A stretch of 55,707 nt of DNA from Mycobacterium scrofulaceum (GTDB taxonomy: Bacteria > Actinomycetota > Actinomycetes > Mycobacteriales > Mycobacteriaceae). Shown in pieces: positions 25,300 through 33,600 of this stretch. The stretch covers positions 1 through 55,707 of the forward strand of contig NZ_LZJW01000069.1 in NCBI RefSeq assembly GCF_001667885.1, read 5' to 3'. A model generated the notes under the pieces. The model ran no database searches. It was given only the letters and a program-made list of their open reading frames with translations, and was not told the DNA's origin. A program made the position numbers and the translations under genes. Numbering within the stretch: the stretch's first letter is position 1; each line of letters starts with the position of its first letter.

Positions 25300-26862
25300 C
25301 TAGCTGGACAGCTCCTTGCGGACGACCTTGCCAGCCGGATTGCGGGGTATGCTGGCGACGAGGTTGATGTCCCGGGGCTGCTCGAAGCGGGAGACTTTGC
25401 CCTTGAGGTACTCCCGCAACTCCGCCTCATCGGTGTCGGTGCCCGGCTGCAGGACCACGAACGCGGCCAGTCGATGGCCGAACTTCTCGTCGGGCACGCC
25501 GATGACCGCGTTGTCGACGATGGCCGGGTGCTGGGCGAGCGCGTTCTCGACCGCGCGCGGGTAGACGTTCTCTCCGCCGGAGATGATCATGTCGTCCTCG
25601 CGCCCGACGATGTAGAGCCGGCCTTCGTTGTCGAGGTAGCCCATGTCGCCGGTGCTGGTCATGCCGTCGATCACGGCCTTCGCCCCGCCGCCGGTGTAGC
25701 CCTCGCTCGCCAGCTCCCCGCCGACGAAGATGCGCCCGGTGACGCGCGGGCCGACGGGCCCGCCGTTCTTGTCGAGGATGCGCACCGGGCACCCGGCGAC
25801 CGGACGCCCGACGGTCTCCGGCGCTTCGCGCAGCTCCGCCGGCGTCGCGAGCGCTCCGATGCCGACCTCGGTGGAACCGTATCCGTTGTAGAGAATGTCG
25901 CCGTAGGCGTCCATGAACCGCTGCCCGAGGGTCGGGTCGAGCCGGTCGCCGCTGGACATGACGACCCGCAGGTAGGGCACCGGGTTGCGCGCCCGCACCC
26001 GGTCGGGCAGCGCGAGGATGCGCGCGAGCACCACCGGCACCGCGGTGAACGCGTCGGCGCGATGCAGCGACGCCTGCGCGAGCGCGGCCTCGGCGTCGAA
26101 GTGGCGATGGGTGAGTACGGTGCCGCCGAGCGCCATGGTGAGCATCAGCATGCCCAGCCCCAGCCCGTGAAACATCGGCATTGCCACCGAGATTCGCGAC
26201 CCGGTGCGCAGGCCGGTGCGGTCGAGGATCGTCACCCACACGCCCACCGCTGAGCGCAGCTGCGGTGAGCGCGGCACCCCCTTGGGCGTTCCGGTGGTGC
26301 CGGACGTGAGCAGGATGATCCGGCCCGGTGCGGCCACGTCGGTCCGCTCGTCGCCCTCCGTCTCGACCGTCGCCGGGTCGATCAGGGTGAGTGACTGATC
26401 GGCGGCCCGGACCCGCTCCCCGAACTCCTCGTCGGCGATCATCGTGGTGATCCGGTGGGCGCTCACCGCGGACGCCAGGGCGTCGCTGCGAAACTCGGTA
26501 TTGACCAGGACGACGTCGGCGCCCACCCTGGCGGTGGCGAAGACCCCGGCGATGAAACCGCGGCCGTTGCGGCACATGACGCCCACGGCGTCGCCGGGTC
26601 CGACGCCGTCGCGGGACAACCGGCGCGCCAGCGAGTCGGTCGCCGACCGCAGCTCGCGGTAATCCCAGGCACCGTCGTCGTCGACGATCGCCGCCCGGTT
26701 GGGCCAGCGGGTCGCGGTCACCGCCAGCAGGGTGTAGGGATTGGTGCCGCCCCGGCGCGCCTCGCGGAGCACCCGCAGGGTTGCCAGCGGCGACGGCGGC
26801 ATCAGCAGCCGCGACCGCAGCAACGCCCGCGCCGCGGTGCCGAGCACGCCCTCGTTGCTCAT
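25300..26862 (-). CDS. Long/medium-chain acyl-CoA synthetase (FadD-like)
   Basis: 520 residues from ATG at 26862. ANL-family motifs are ILLTSGTTGTPKGVPRSP, YNGYGSTEVG, STGDMGYLD, VGREDDMIISGGENVYP and the C-terminal PRNPAGKVVRKEL with the catalytic lysine. It should activate a fatty or other carboxylic acid to its CoA thioester. Its start overlaps the stop of the upstream SDR as ATGA. It converges on ctpI with 11 nt between the stops. I do not assign a particular fadD number. Confidence 0.92.
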   Translation of the reverse strand: MSNEGVLGTAARALLRSRLLMPPSPLATLRVLREARRGGTNPYTLLAVTATRWPNRAAIVDDDGAWDYRELRSATDSLARRLSRDGVGPGDAVGVMCRNGRGFIAGVFATARVGADVVLVNTEFRSDALASAVSAHRITTMIADEEFGERVRAADQSLTLIDPATVETEGDERTDVAAPGRIILLTSGTTGTPKGVPRSPQLRSAVGVWVTILDRTGLRTGSRISVAMPMFHGLGLGMLMLTMALGGTVLTHRHFDAEAALAQASLHRADAFTAVPVVLARILALPDRVRARNPVPYLRVVMSSGDRLDPTLGQRFMDAYGDILYNGYGSTEVGIGALATPAELREAPETVGRPVAGCPVRILDKNGGPVGPRVTGRIFVGGELASEGYTGGGAKAVIDGMTSTGDMGYLDNEGRLYIVGREDDMIISGGENVYPRAVENALAQHPAIVDNAVIGVPDEKFGHRLAAFVVLQPGTDTDEAELREYLKGKVSRFEQPRDINLVASIPRNPAGKVVRKELSS

Positions 26863-27752
26863 CGCCGGGTCTCCCCGGCGCCGGACTCGGAGAAGAACCG
26901 CCGGTACCACAACCGGGCGGCGCGCTCGGCCGGGCCGGCCAGCAGCACCGACGCCACCTCTGCCGGCAGCACCCAGGGCGGTTCGTTGCTGCGCGGCCGC
27001 TCGATGACGGCTTTGGCGATCGCGTCGGCCGCTTGGTCGGCCGACAATCCGGGGAGCCGGTTCAGGAGGGGGGTGGGTTCGATCATCCTGGTGCGGACCA
27101 GCGCGAAGTAGACGGACGTGACCTCGACGCCGTCGGCGTGCAGCTCCGGGGCGACGCTGCGCAGCCAGCGGTCGAAGGCGCCCTTCGACGCCTGGTACGC
27201 ACCCCACTGCGGCCCCGGCACCACGCGCACGCCGACGCTGGACACGTTCACGATGTGCCCGCGGCCGCTTTCGCGCATGGCCGGCAGCAGCCCCAGGAAT
27301 AGCCGGATGGGCCCCAGATAGTTGATGTCGATGGTGCGCTCGAAGTCGTGCGGCCGGTCGTACTGGTGATGCAACGAGCGGCGCAACGACTTCCCGGCGT
27401 TGCTGACCACGATGTCCAGCGCGCCGTGCTCCTCGGTGATCTCCTTGGTCAGCGCGCTGACGGCGGCCTCGTCGGTGAGGTCGGTGGGGTACGCGATCGC
27501 GCGGCCCCCTGCGGCGTTGATGGACGCCGCCAGGTCACCGAGACGTTCCTCGGACCGGGCGACCGCCAGCACGGTGGCTCCCCCGGCGGCCAGCCGCCGC
27601 GCTGTCGCCTCCCCGATCCCGTAAGAGGCGCCGGTAACCAGGACGGTCTTACCGCGGACGGCGGCGCGCAACTTGTCGGGGTCCGACACTCGCGCCGGAT
27701 TGGCCACGTGGTCCGTGACCTTGTTGAGGGCCTGCACAATCACGTTCAACAT
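26859..27752 (-). CDS. SDR family oxidoreductase
   Basis: About 297 residues from ATG at 27752; an in-frame GTG at 27803 would add 17 residues without clear homology. Motifs are TGASYGIGEATA, VSNAGKS, and the active site AYQASKGA. A tail of about 60 residues with VLPAEVASVLLAGPAERAARL may contact the membrane. This kind of SDR, paired with an acyl-CoA synthetase by an ATGA overlap, is typical of mycobacterial lipid-metabolism operons. The substrate is unknown. Confidence 0.88.
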   Translation of the reverse strand: MLNVIVQALNKVTDHVANPARVSDPDKLRAAVRGKTVLVTGASYGIGEATARRLAAGGATVLAVARSEERLGDLAASINAAGGRAIAYPTDLTDEAAVSALTKEITEEHGALDIVVSNAGKSLRRSLHHQYDRPHDFERTIDINYLGPIRLFLGLLPAMRESGRGHIVNVSSVGVRVVPGPQWGAYQASKGAFDRWLRSVAPELHADGVEVTSVYFALVRTRMIEPTPLLNRLPGLSADQAADAIAKAVIERPRSNEPPWVLPAEVASVLLAGPAERAARLWYRRFFSESGAGETRR

Positions 27753-28042
27753 CGCCGTTGCATCCGCTCGAGCCGCATGTCGAGGATCGGCGGGTGGCTT
27801 CACCGTGCACTTGACTCGTCATAGCTAGCAGACCACATCGCCGTCCGCCCGCGCGCTCCGCCCCGCCGTTGTGACGCACGCCGGGCGGGCACCCGATCGG
27901 TGCGCGCCGAAATCACCGGATAACCCCCGCGCGCAAGCCATCTCGGACCGCGTAACGCGGGGTGAACGGCGTTGTGTGAATTCGCAGTAATTTCCCGGGT
28001 CTGGCCTGTTTAGGGGGACGCTTCTCTGGGCACAATTGCGGC

Positions 28043-28783
28043 ATGATCGCACGTCAAATAGCTCGTTTTCTCGGTCCAGCAGTAGTAGCCGCGTCCGGCC
28101 TCAGCGCGTCGGCCATCACCGGCTCCCTCCTCCCCTCCGCCGCCGCCCAATGTCCGGACGTGCAGGTGGTGTTCGCCCGCGGCACCGGTGAAGCCCCCGG
28201 CGTCGGCCCGACCGGCCAAGCCTTCGTCGATTCCCTGCACTCACGCCTCGGCGGCCGGTCCTTCGACGTCTACCCGGTCAACTACCCCGCCAGCGACCAA
28301 TGGGACACCGGCATCGACGGCGTCAGAGACGCTGGCGCCCACGTCGTTTCGATGGCCCACGACTGCCCCAACACCAAAATGGTGCTCGGCGGCTACTCCC
28401 AGGGCGCGGCCGTGATGGGCTTCGTCACCTCCCCCTCGGTGCCCGACGGCATCGACCCCAACACCGTGCCCAAGCCCCTCGATCCCTCCGTCGCCAGCCA
28501 CGTCTCCTCGGTCGTGCTCTTCGGCATGCCCAACGTGCGCGCGATGAACTTCCTCGGCGAACCCCCCGTCGTCATCGGCCCCACCTTCGTCGACAAGACC
28601 ATCAAGGTCTGCGCCACCGAAGACCCGGTCTGCTCCGACGGCATGAACTTCGCCGCCCACAACACCTACGCCGACGACGGCGCCATGATCGACAAGGGCG
28701 TGGCCTTCGCCTCCAGCCACCTCGACGCCGGCACCAGTGGCACCTCGACGGTCTCGAGCGGTAGAGGTGGCTTCGGCAGCTGA
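28043..28783 (+). CDS. Secreted cutinase family esterase (Culp-like)
   Basis: 246 residues. A signal peptide ends near AAA-Q36. The catalytic triad is S119 in GGYSQGA, D194 in CATEDPVC and H206 in AAHNTY. Four cysteines are spaced for the usual two disulfides (C37/C108, C190/C197). Mycobacterial members are esterases or lipases of the cell surface rather than true cutinases. The C-terminal tail is Gly/Ser-rich and ends GRGGFGS. Its TGA overlaps the apparent CTG start of the next gene. Confidence 0.93.
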   Translation: MIARQIARFLGPAVVAASGLSASAITGSLLPSAAAQCPDVQVVFARGTGEAPGVGPTGQAFVDSLHSRLGGRSFDVYPVNYPASDQWDTGIDGVRDAGAHVVSMAHDCPNTKMVLGGYSQGAAVMGFVTSPSVPDGIDPNTVPKPLDPSVASHVSSVVLFGMPNVRAMNFLGEPPVVIGPTFVDKTIKVCATEDPVCSDGMNFAAHNTYADDGAMIDKGVAFASSHLDAGTSGTSTVSSGRGGFGS

Positions 28784-29349
28784 GCGATGACCGCGCGCCG
28801 GCGCTGGCCATCAACCACGTCGGTTTGACGGTTCCCGACATTCACGCCGCTATCGATTGGTACGGCGCGGTATTCGGGTTCCGGTGCATCATGGGCCCGC
28901 GGGTGCTCGAGGGTGGCGGGCACCCGGAGGCGGCCTCGGTGTTCGGCGGCCGGTTTCGGCGGGCCTGGCAGGCGCATTTGCTCACCGGCAACTCTGTGGG
29001 CATCGAGCTGTTCCAGTTCGTCGACCCGCCGACGCGGGACCCGGGGTGGCCGCGGGAGCGGCAGCCGTGGTTCGACCGCGGCTGGTGGCATCTGTGCATC
29101 ACGCACCCCGATGTCGCGGCCACGGTCGACCGGGTCGTCGAGCACGGTGGCACGCTGCTGGCGGCGCCGTATGAGTTCGTGCCCGGGCGTCCGTGGGTGC
29201 TGGCCTACGCCACCGACCCCTGGGGCACGGTGCTCGAGGTGATGAGCCACAGCTACGCCGAGGCGTTCGGCAACTGGCCGCAGCCGGGGCAACTGGTCCC
29301 GCCCACCCTGGTGCCCCGCCCGGATGGCGACGGCCCGGCCGGTGCCTGA
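28780..29349 (+). CDS. VOC family (glyoxalase/dioxygenase fold) protein with apparent CTG start
   Basis: 189 residues if translation begins at CTG 28780, which overlaps the cutinase stop as CTGA. Homology begins immediately with INHVGLTVPDIHAAIDWY, the first strand of the VOC fold with its metal-ligand His. The first canonical start codon in frame is TTG at 28825, which would delete that strand. No ATG, GTG or TTG lies between the in-frame stop at 28762 and the fold. A Shine-Dalgarno GAGGTGG at 28764-28770 is well placed for the CTG. The second half repeats the fold, with WHLCITHPDVAATVDRV and a terminal GTVLEVMSHSY. The function within the family is unknown. Confidence 0.8.
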   Translation: MSDDRAPALAINHVGLTVPDIHAAIDWYGAVFGFRCIMGPRVLEGGGHPEAASVFGGRFRRAWQAHLLTGNSVGIELFQFVDPPTRDPGWPRERQPWFDRGWWHLCITHPDVAATVDRVVEHGGTLLAAPYEFVPGRPWVLAYATDPWGTVLEVMSHSYAEAFGNWPQPGQLVPPTLVPRPDGDGPAGA

Positions 29350-29359
29350 ATCGGTCGCG

Positions 29360-30763
29360 TCAGGGGCCGTCCGCGACGAACCCCTTGTTGCGCATCAGCG
29401 CGTCCGCCAGGAAGCCGTCGTGCGGGATGCTGGGCGCCGCGTACCACGTCGGGTGCGGGCCGACGTACACGTTGCCGACGGTCGGTTCGGCGAGCAGCTC
29501 GTCGACCAGCCGTTGGTCGCCGGTGATCGCGGTGACAACCAAGGACCGCCGCAACGGCTCCAGGCCGGCGCCGGGCGACCACGGTGCGACCCAAACGCAG
29601 GGGAAGGGCAGCTCGACGTTGAGCGTGTCCGCGACGGGCTCGGCCAACAGATGCACCGCCGGGCGCAGCGCGGCGTGGCCGTCGCCGAGGTCGGCCACCA
29701 CCTGATCGGCACCGAGCACCGGGGTCGAGCCGGCGGCCTTCGCCGCCAAATAATCCGCCAGGGCCCGCGCTTGGTCGAGGGGCTGGGTGGGCAGGATCGC
29801 CCGTTCGTCATCCGGGGGGAGCGGCTCGAGCTCCGCCAGCCGCCGGGCGATCGCCGCGGCCAGCGGGGCGGGATCACCCTCACACAGCACGGCGGTGGTG
29901 TTGACGCAGGCCATTCCCCCGAGGTTGGTGATCGAGTCGACGATGACGTCGATGTGGTCGCGCCAATCCCGATCCGCCGTGATCAGGATCTTGGCGCGGC
30001 CGGGCCCGTTGACGATCACCGCGGGGTCAGCGGCGTACTTGTCGACCACGTCCTGGCCCCCGTACACCATCGCCAGGTCGGCCGACCGGACGATCTCGTC
30101 GGCGCCCGCATGATCGGTGGGTAGGTAGACGGCGTCCTCGGGGCGAAAACCCGCCTGCCGCAAGGCATGCACCAGCCGGTGGGCGGTCAGCGGCTCGCGG
30201 CGCGACGGGCGCACCGCGACGCGATAGCCGAGCGCCAGCGCTTGCGGCCACAGGCCGTGCACGCCGGGACCGTTGCCGGCGGCGTGCACGGCGAACACCT
30301 CCCCGCGCCGCGCCCACACCGCGCCACCGCGACGGATGCGTTCCTCGCGCCAATCCAGCGCCGCCCCCACCGGCCGGGCCGCGCGGACCGCGTCGACCGC
30401 GCCGCCCACGGCGTCGGCCACGCCGACCGCCCCGGCACGGGTGACCGCGATCGGCAGGCCCGAAATCCGGCTCGCCAGGCCGACATACGCCTCGAAGTCC
30501 AGGCCGGCGATCACCGCGCCGGTGAAAATGTCGGCGGCGTCCGACAGCGCGGTCGCGCGCGGCCCGACGGGCAGCGGGGTCGCGTTGCGTTGGGCGGCCA
30601 GGGTGCGTGTGACATACAGCGGCGGCACGAGGCTCAGCTCGGCAACCGCACTACCGGCGGTGCTGGTGATGACCTCGCGACGGCGGGTCCGGTACTCGCC
30701 GTCGGGGCCGAGCGCGTCGATCGCCACCAAATCGGCTGCGACACCTGTCCGTTCGGGCGGCAC
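29360..30763 (-). CDS. LuxC/EhpG-like acyl reductase (aldehyde dehydrogenase fold)
   Basis: 467 residues from GTG at 30763. It has an aldehyde-dehydrogenase-like layout with VHAAGNGPGVHGLWPQAL and ADPAVIVNGPGRAKILI, and a likely catalytic cysteine in LGGMACVNTTAV. Related proteins are the LuxC acyl-CoA reductases and the phenazine-pathway reductase EhpG, which reduce an activated acid to the aldehyde. The gene begins 2 nt after the stop of the adenylate-forming partner, so the two proteins probably work in sequence. There are no luxAB or phenazine genes nearby. Confidence 0.8.
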   Translation of the reverse strand: MPPERTGVAADLVAIDALGPDGEYRTRRREVITSTAGSAVAELSLVPPLYVTRTLAAQRNATPLPVGPRATALSDAADIFTGAVIAGLDFEAYVGLASRISGLPIAVTRAGAVGVADAVGGAVDAVRAARPVGAALDWREERIRRGGAVWARRGEVFAVHAAGNGPGVHGLWPQALALGYRVAVRPSRREPLTAHRLVHALRQAGFRPEDAVYLPTDHAGADEIVRSADLAMVYGGQDVVDKYAADPAVIVNGPGRAKILITADRDWRDHIDVIVDSITNLGGMACVNTTAVLCEGDPAPLAAAIARRLAELEPLPPDDERAILPTQPLDQARALADYLAAKAAGSTPVLGADQVVADLGDGHAALRPAVHLLAEPVADTLNVELPFPCVWVAPWSPGAGLEPLRRSLVVTAITGDQRLVDELLAEPTVGNVYVGPHPTWYAAPSIPHDGFLADALMRNKGFVADGP

Positions 30764-30765
30764 GC

Positions 30766-31857
30766 TCAGTACACCCCCTCGATGACGGCCTCGCCCTCGA
30801 AGGTCGGAACCGGCCGCACCGCACTGACGGAGTCGCTGAGCTCGGGGGCGGGCCCGGGCATCCTGACCGCCAGGTCGCGCTCCAGGTTGTTCGGGATGAG
30901 CATGCCCTTGCTGACATGGTTCATCACCACCTGACCGGTCTCCCCGTACGGCACCCGCTCACCGGTGTCGGGATCGACCACCCAGAAGACGACGTACGGT
31001 GTCCGCGGGTCGAACACGAACGCGTCACCGTCGGCTCGGGTAATCGCTTGGGAGAGCACCATCGTGCTGCCGAACGCCATCGTTATGGTCGTCGCGGGGA
31101 AGAGGTCGCGAAGCAGGTCCAGGGTGTCGGCGTCGACGTGCGCGCCGCTGAGCAACAGGTAGCGGATCTTGTCGTTCAGCAGGTCGACCACCCGGTCATC
31201 GCGGGCCATGGCCTCGAGCAAGGGGGGCGTGGTGTGCAGGTTGGCGACATTCTGCGTCCGCAGCACGAACAGCGCCTGCTCGACGACGTGGTCGACGTAA
31301 GCGGCCACCTCGGAGCCCGCGCCGCGGGCGGCGATCTTCTTGACCCAGCGGGGATCGATGTCGATGCCGTGGAATACCGCCCCGAGGCGCTCGGCGACCA
31401 GCCGAGAGAAATAGCCCACCCCGTGCGGCCCGCTCGGCATCAGGCACAAGAAGCCCTGGCCCCGGTGGAACCCGCCCGTGGCGAAATCCTCGGTCTGCCA
31501 CCGCACCACCTGTGCAACCCAATCGGGAAGCTGCACAGTCCTTTTCGGCGCGCCCGTGGTGCCACCGGACTCGAATATCTGCGGCACAGGCGGCGGCTGC
31601 CCGTAGCCGCGCGGGATGAGGTCCTCCACCGGAACACGGCGCAGTTCGTTGACGAGGTTGGGGAACAGTCCTAAATCGGTGAACGTCTCGACGTCGGTCA
31701 CCGGGTCGAAGTCCAGCGTGGCCGCGGTCCGCAACCAGAACGCGGACCCGGTGTCCTGACCGAAGTGCCAGGCCATCGCCGCGCGCAGGTAGGCCTCCGG
31801 GTCCTGGATCGGTTCGGCCCGTGGAACGTCCAGCAACGAGAAGTCGAAATCGGCCAT
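30766..31857 (-). CDS. EhpF-like AMP-dependent acid-activating protein
   Basis: 363 residues from ATG at 31857, preceded by GAGGA. This is a shortened adenylate-forming enzyme. The phosphate-binding loop appears as FESGGTTGAPKRTVQLP, the nucleotide-binding strand as LLLSGAHVD and the following motif as MAFGSTMVL. The large C-terminal domain of acyl-CoA synthetases is missing, as in EhpF and LuxE-like proteins. It should adenylate a carboxylic acid and hand it to the downstream reductase. It faces a START-like gene across a 221-bp promoter region. Confidence 0.78.
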   Translation of the reverse strand: MADFDFSLLDVPRAEPIQDPEAYLRAAMAWHFGQDTGSAFWLRTAATLDFDPVTDVETFTDLGLFPNLVNELRRVPVEDLIPRGYGQPPPVPQIFESGGTTGAPKRTVQLPDWVAQVVRWQTEDFATGGFHRGQGFLCLMPSGPHGVGYFSRLVAERLGAVFHGIDIDPRWVKKIAARGAGSEVAAYVDHVVEQALFVLRTQNVANLHTTPPLLEAMARDDRVVDLLNDKIRYLLLSGAHVDADTLDLLRDLFPATTITMAFGSTMVLSQAITRADGDAFVFDPRTPYVVFWVVDPDTGERVPYGETGQVVMNHVSKGMLIPNNLERDLAVRMPGPAPELSDSVSAVRPVPTFEGEAVIEGVY

Positions 31858-31998
31858 GTGAAGAGATCCTCGCCCATCCTCAACCGATCGCCAAGCGCGC
31901 GGCACCGTATTGGGTTACTTCACAGGGAGTTTCGGCACCGTGTACCCTCTGTTCACTTTGACGATCACGTGGTCCTCAGGTGAGAGGCCGTTTCGGCT

Positions 31999-32082
31999 AT
32001 GTTCTTCGACAGCGAGAGGGGACGGATCATGACCGGGGAAAAGATGGCGGCCGGGCCTATCGGCGGCAGGGAGTGCGCATGA
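31999..32082 (+). CDS. Possible 27-residue leader ORF
   Basis: ATG at 31999 opens a 27-codon frame (MFFDSERGRIMTGEK...) whose TGA overlaps the ATG of the START-like gene as ATGA. An internal ATG at 32030 has GAGGGGA in front of it. It may couple or modulate translation of the next gene, or be chance. No homology is recognised. Confidence 0.3.
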   Translation: MFFDSERGRIMTGEKMAAGPIGGRECA

Positions 32083-32513
32083 TCGAATTCACCCTCACCC
32101 GGACGTCCACCGCGCCGATCCAGACCGTGTTCGACGCCATGACCGACCACCGCGGGATCGCGGACTACATGTGGGCCATTCGGCGCAGCACGCTCGACCG
32201 CGAGGGAAACCCCGCGCCGAACGGTGTCGGGGCCATCCGGCGCCTGGCGGCCATCGGACCCCCATTCGTCGAGGAGATCATCGAGTTCGAGCCACCCACT
32301 CGCTACGCGTACAGGATGCTCTCGGGTGCGCCTACCCGGGATCACATCGGCACGGTCCAGCTGCGCGAAACGGACACGGGGACCGAGGTCAGCTGGCACC
32401 TACGATCAACGCTGAAGATTCCCGGCGTTGACCGCCTGATGCGCCCGGTGTTCGAGAAGGTCATCGACGGGCTCCTCAAAGGCGGCATCGCCGCCGCCGA
32501 ACGCCGCCGCTAG
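32079..32513 (+). CDS. SRPBCC (START-like) family protein
   Basis: 144 residues from ATG at 32079, preceded by GCAGGGAG. The pattern is the polyketide-cyclase/dehydrase type: IEFTLTRTSTAPIQTVFDAM, then EEIIEFEPPTRYAYRM, and the C-terminal helix FEKVIDGLLKGG. It is probably a small hydrophobic-ligand-binding protein. Its last 4 nt overlap the 3' end of the convergent MpaB-family gene (32510-32513). Confidence 0.85.
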   Translation: MIEFTLTRTSTAPIQTVFDAMTDHRGIADYMWAIRRSTLDREGNPAPNGVGAIRRLAAIGPPFVEEIIEFEPPTRYAYRMLSGAPTRDHIGTVQLRETDTGTEVSWHLRSTLKIPGVDRLMRPVFEKVIDGLLKGGIAAAERRR

Positions 32514-33475
32514 CCGGGGCGGTTGTGCAGCCGGCGCGGGTCGACGCCCGAGCGCCGCCACGCGCTGGCTGCCCACGGCGTGTAGATCAGCCCGAGGGGC
32601 AGCCGGTTGATGAGCGGGTTGAGTGCGCGCATGGCGGCCGCGAACCGCTGGAATCGCTTCTCTTTCTTCGCATTCCACTCCAGCTGGCAGACCTCGCGCA
32701 TCTGCGGCGGCATGGTCCCGACCAAGACCAGGCGGGTGTAGGCGTTAAGCGGGGCTGTCAACACCCTCCAAACCGGCCCCGGAATCCAGCGCGGGCCCGG
32801 TATCCCCTTCCTGATGTAACCGGTTCCGTACAAGACGGTCTTGTGCGGGACGAACCGCTCGAGCATCTCGTCCCAGTACGCGACGAACTCGTCGTAGGTC
32901 TGCGGCTGGCCGCGGTCGCTGACGCCGTAGAGGCCGTACCAGACCTTGCCCTCCTCGAAGATTCGCTCCTTCTCCGCGTGCGACAGGCGGCGGATGAACG
33001 TGTCGGTGTTGTAGATGACCTGATCGACGAAGCTGGCGTGCGCCCAGTAGAACAGCTCGGGATTCAGCGCGTGATACCTCGAGCCGTCGCTGATGGTCCC
33101 CTTGATCGTCTTGTGGAAGTCCCGCACCTTGCGGCCCCACTCGCGCGGTTCGTCGGAGTAGACGGTCTTCATCAGCGGCGGCGCCGTGCGTTTCGCCCGG
33201 CCCAACGTGTCGCTGAAGACCACCGAATGGTCAAGCACCCCCTGGGCGAGTTGTTCGATGCAGTTCTCCACCCCCGCCGTGCGCTGGAAGCCGAAGAACT
33301 GGGTTCGGTTGTCGCCGTAGAACTTCCAGATCAACGACTCGGGTCCCAGCCGCGCGACGGTATCGGCGTCCCCGGCCGGCCCGTCCACGGGCATGGGCAG
33401 CGCCTCCCGCACTCCGGTGTCGAAGCGGGATCCCGCCGTGGGGGCGGCGGTCAACCCGTCGTTGTGTGCGGTCAT
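32510..33475 (-). CDS. MpaB/DUF2236 family oxygenase
   Basis: 321 residues from ATG at 33475, preceded by GGGGAGGGG. It belongs to the DUF2236 family, which includes the rubber oxygenase Lcp and fungal MpaB. Family features are an N-terminal WKFYGDNRTQFFGFQRTAG, conserved His in the helix LNPELFYWAHASF, and RRLSHAEKERIFEEGKVWYGLYGV. Members are heme-type oxygenases acting on isoprenoid or lipid double bonds. It is divergent from a TetR gene with a perfect 9-bp-arm palindrome between them, so this is probably the regulator's target. The frame is open upstream to 33556 without homology. Confidence 0.88.
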   Translation of the reverse strand: MTAHNDGLTAAPTAGSRFDTGVREALPMPVDGPAGDADTVARLGPESLIWKFYGDNRTQFFGFQRTAGVENCIEQLAQGVLDHSVVFSDTLGRAKRTAPPLMKTVYSDEPREWGRKVRDFHKTIKGTISDGSRYHALNPELFYWAHASFVDQVIYNTDTFIRRLSHAEKERIFEEGKVWYGLYGVSDRGQPQTYDEFVAYWDEMLERFVPHKTVLYGTGYIRKGIPGPRWIPGPVWRVLTAPLNAYTRLVLVGTMPPQMREVCQLEWNAKKEKRFQRFAAAMRALNPLINRLPLGLIYTPWAASAWRRSGVDPRRLHNRPG

Positions 33476-33519
33476 GCTCCCCTCCCCGCGGCTCGAGCCG
33501 GCATAACCTTGCGAATCAA

Positions 33520-33545
33520 TGACACAAAACCGTATCTTTGTGTCA
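33520..33545. promoter_or_regulatory. TetR operator palindrome
   Basis: Perfect inverted repeat: TGACACAAA at 33520-33528 and TTTGTGTCA at 33537-33545, separated by 8 bp. It lies midway in the 125-bp divergent region, 45 bp before the MpaB ATG and 55 bp before the TetR ATG, and so could control both. Confidence 0.7.
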
Positions 33546-33600
33546 GAGCCTAGCAACCGGCCGCGCCGATTGCATACCGGGGCCTTTCGAGGAGTCGACG

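Noticed and set aside
29360..31857. A bioluminescence (lux) operon
   Set aside because: The LuxC-like and LuxE/EhpF-like genes are present, but no luciferase subunit or fatty-acid thioesterase gene is near.
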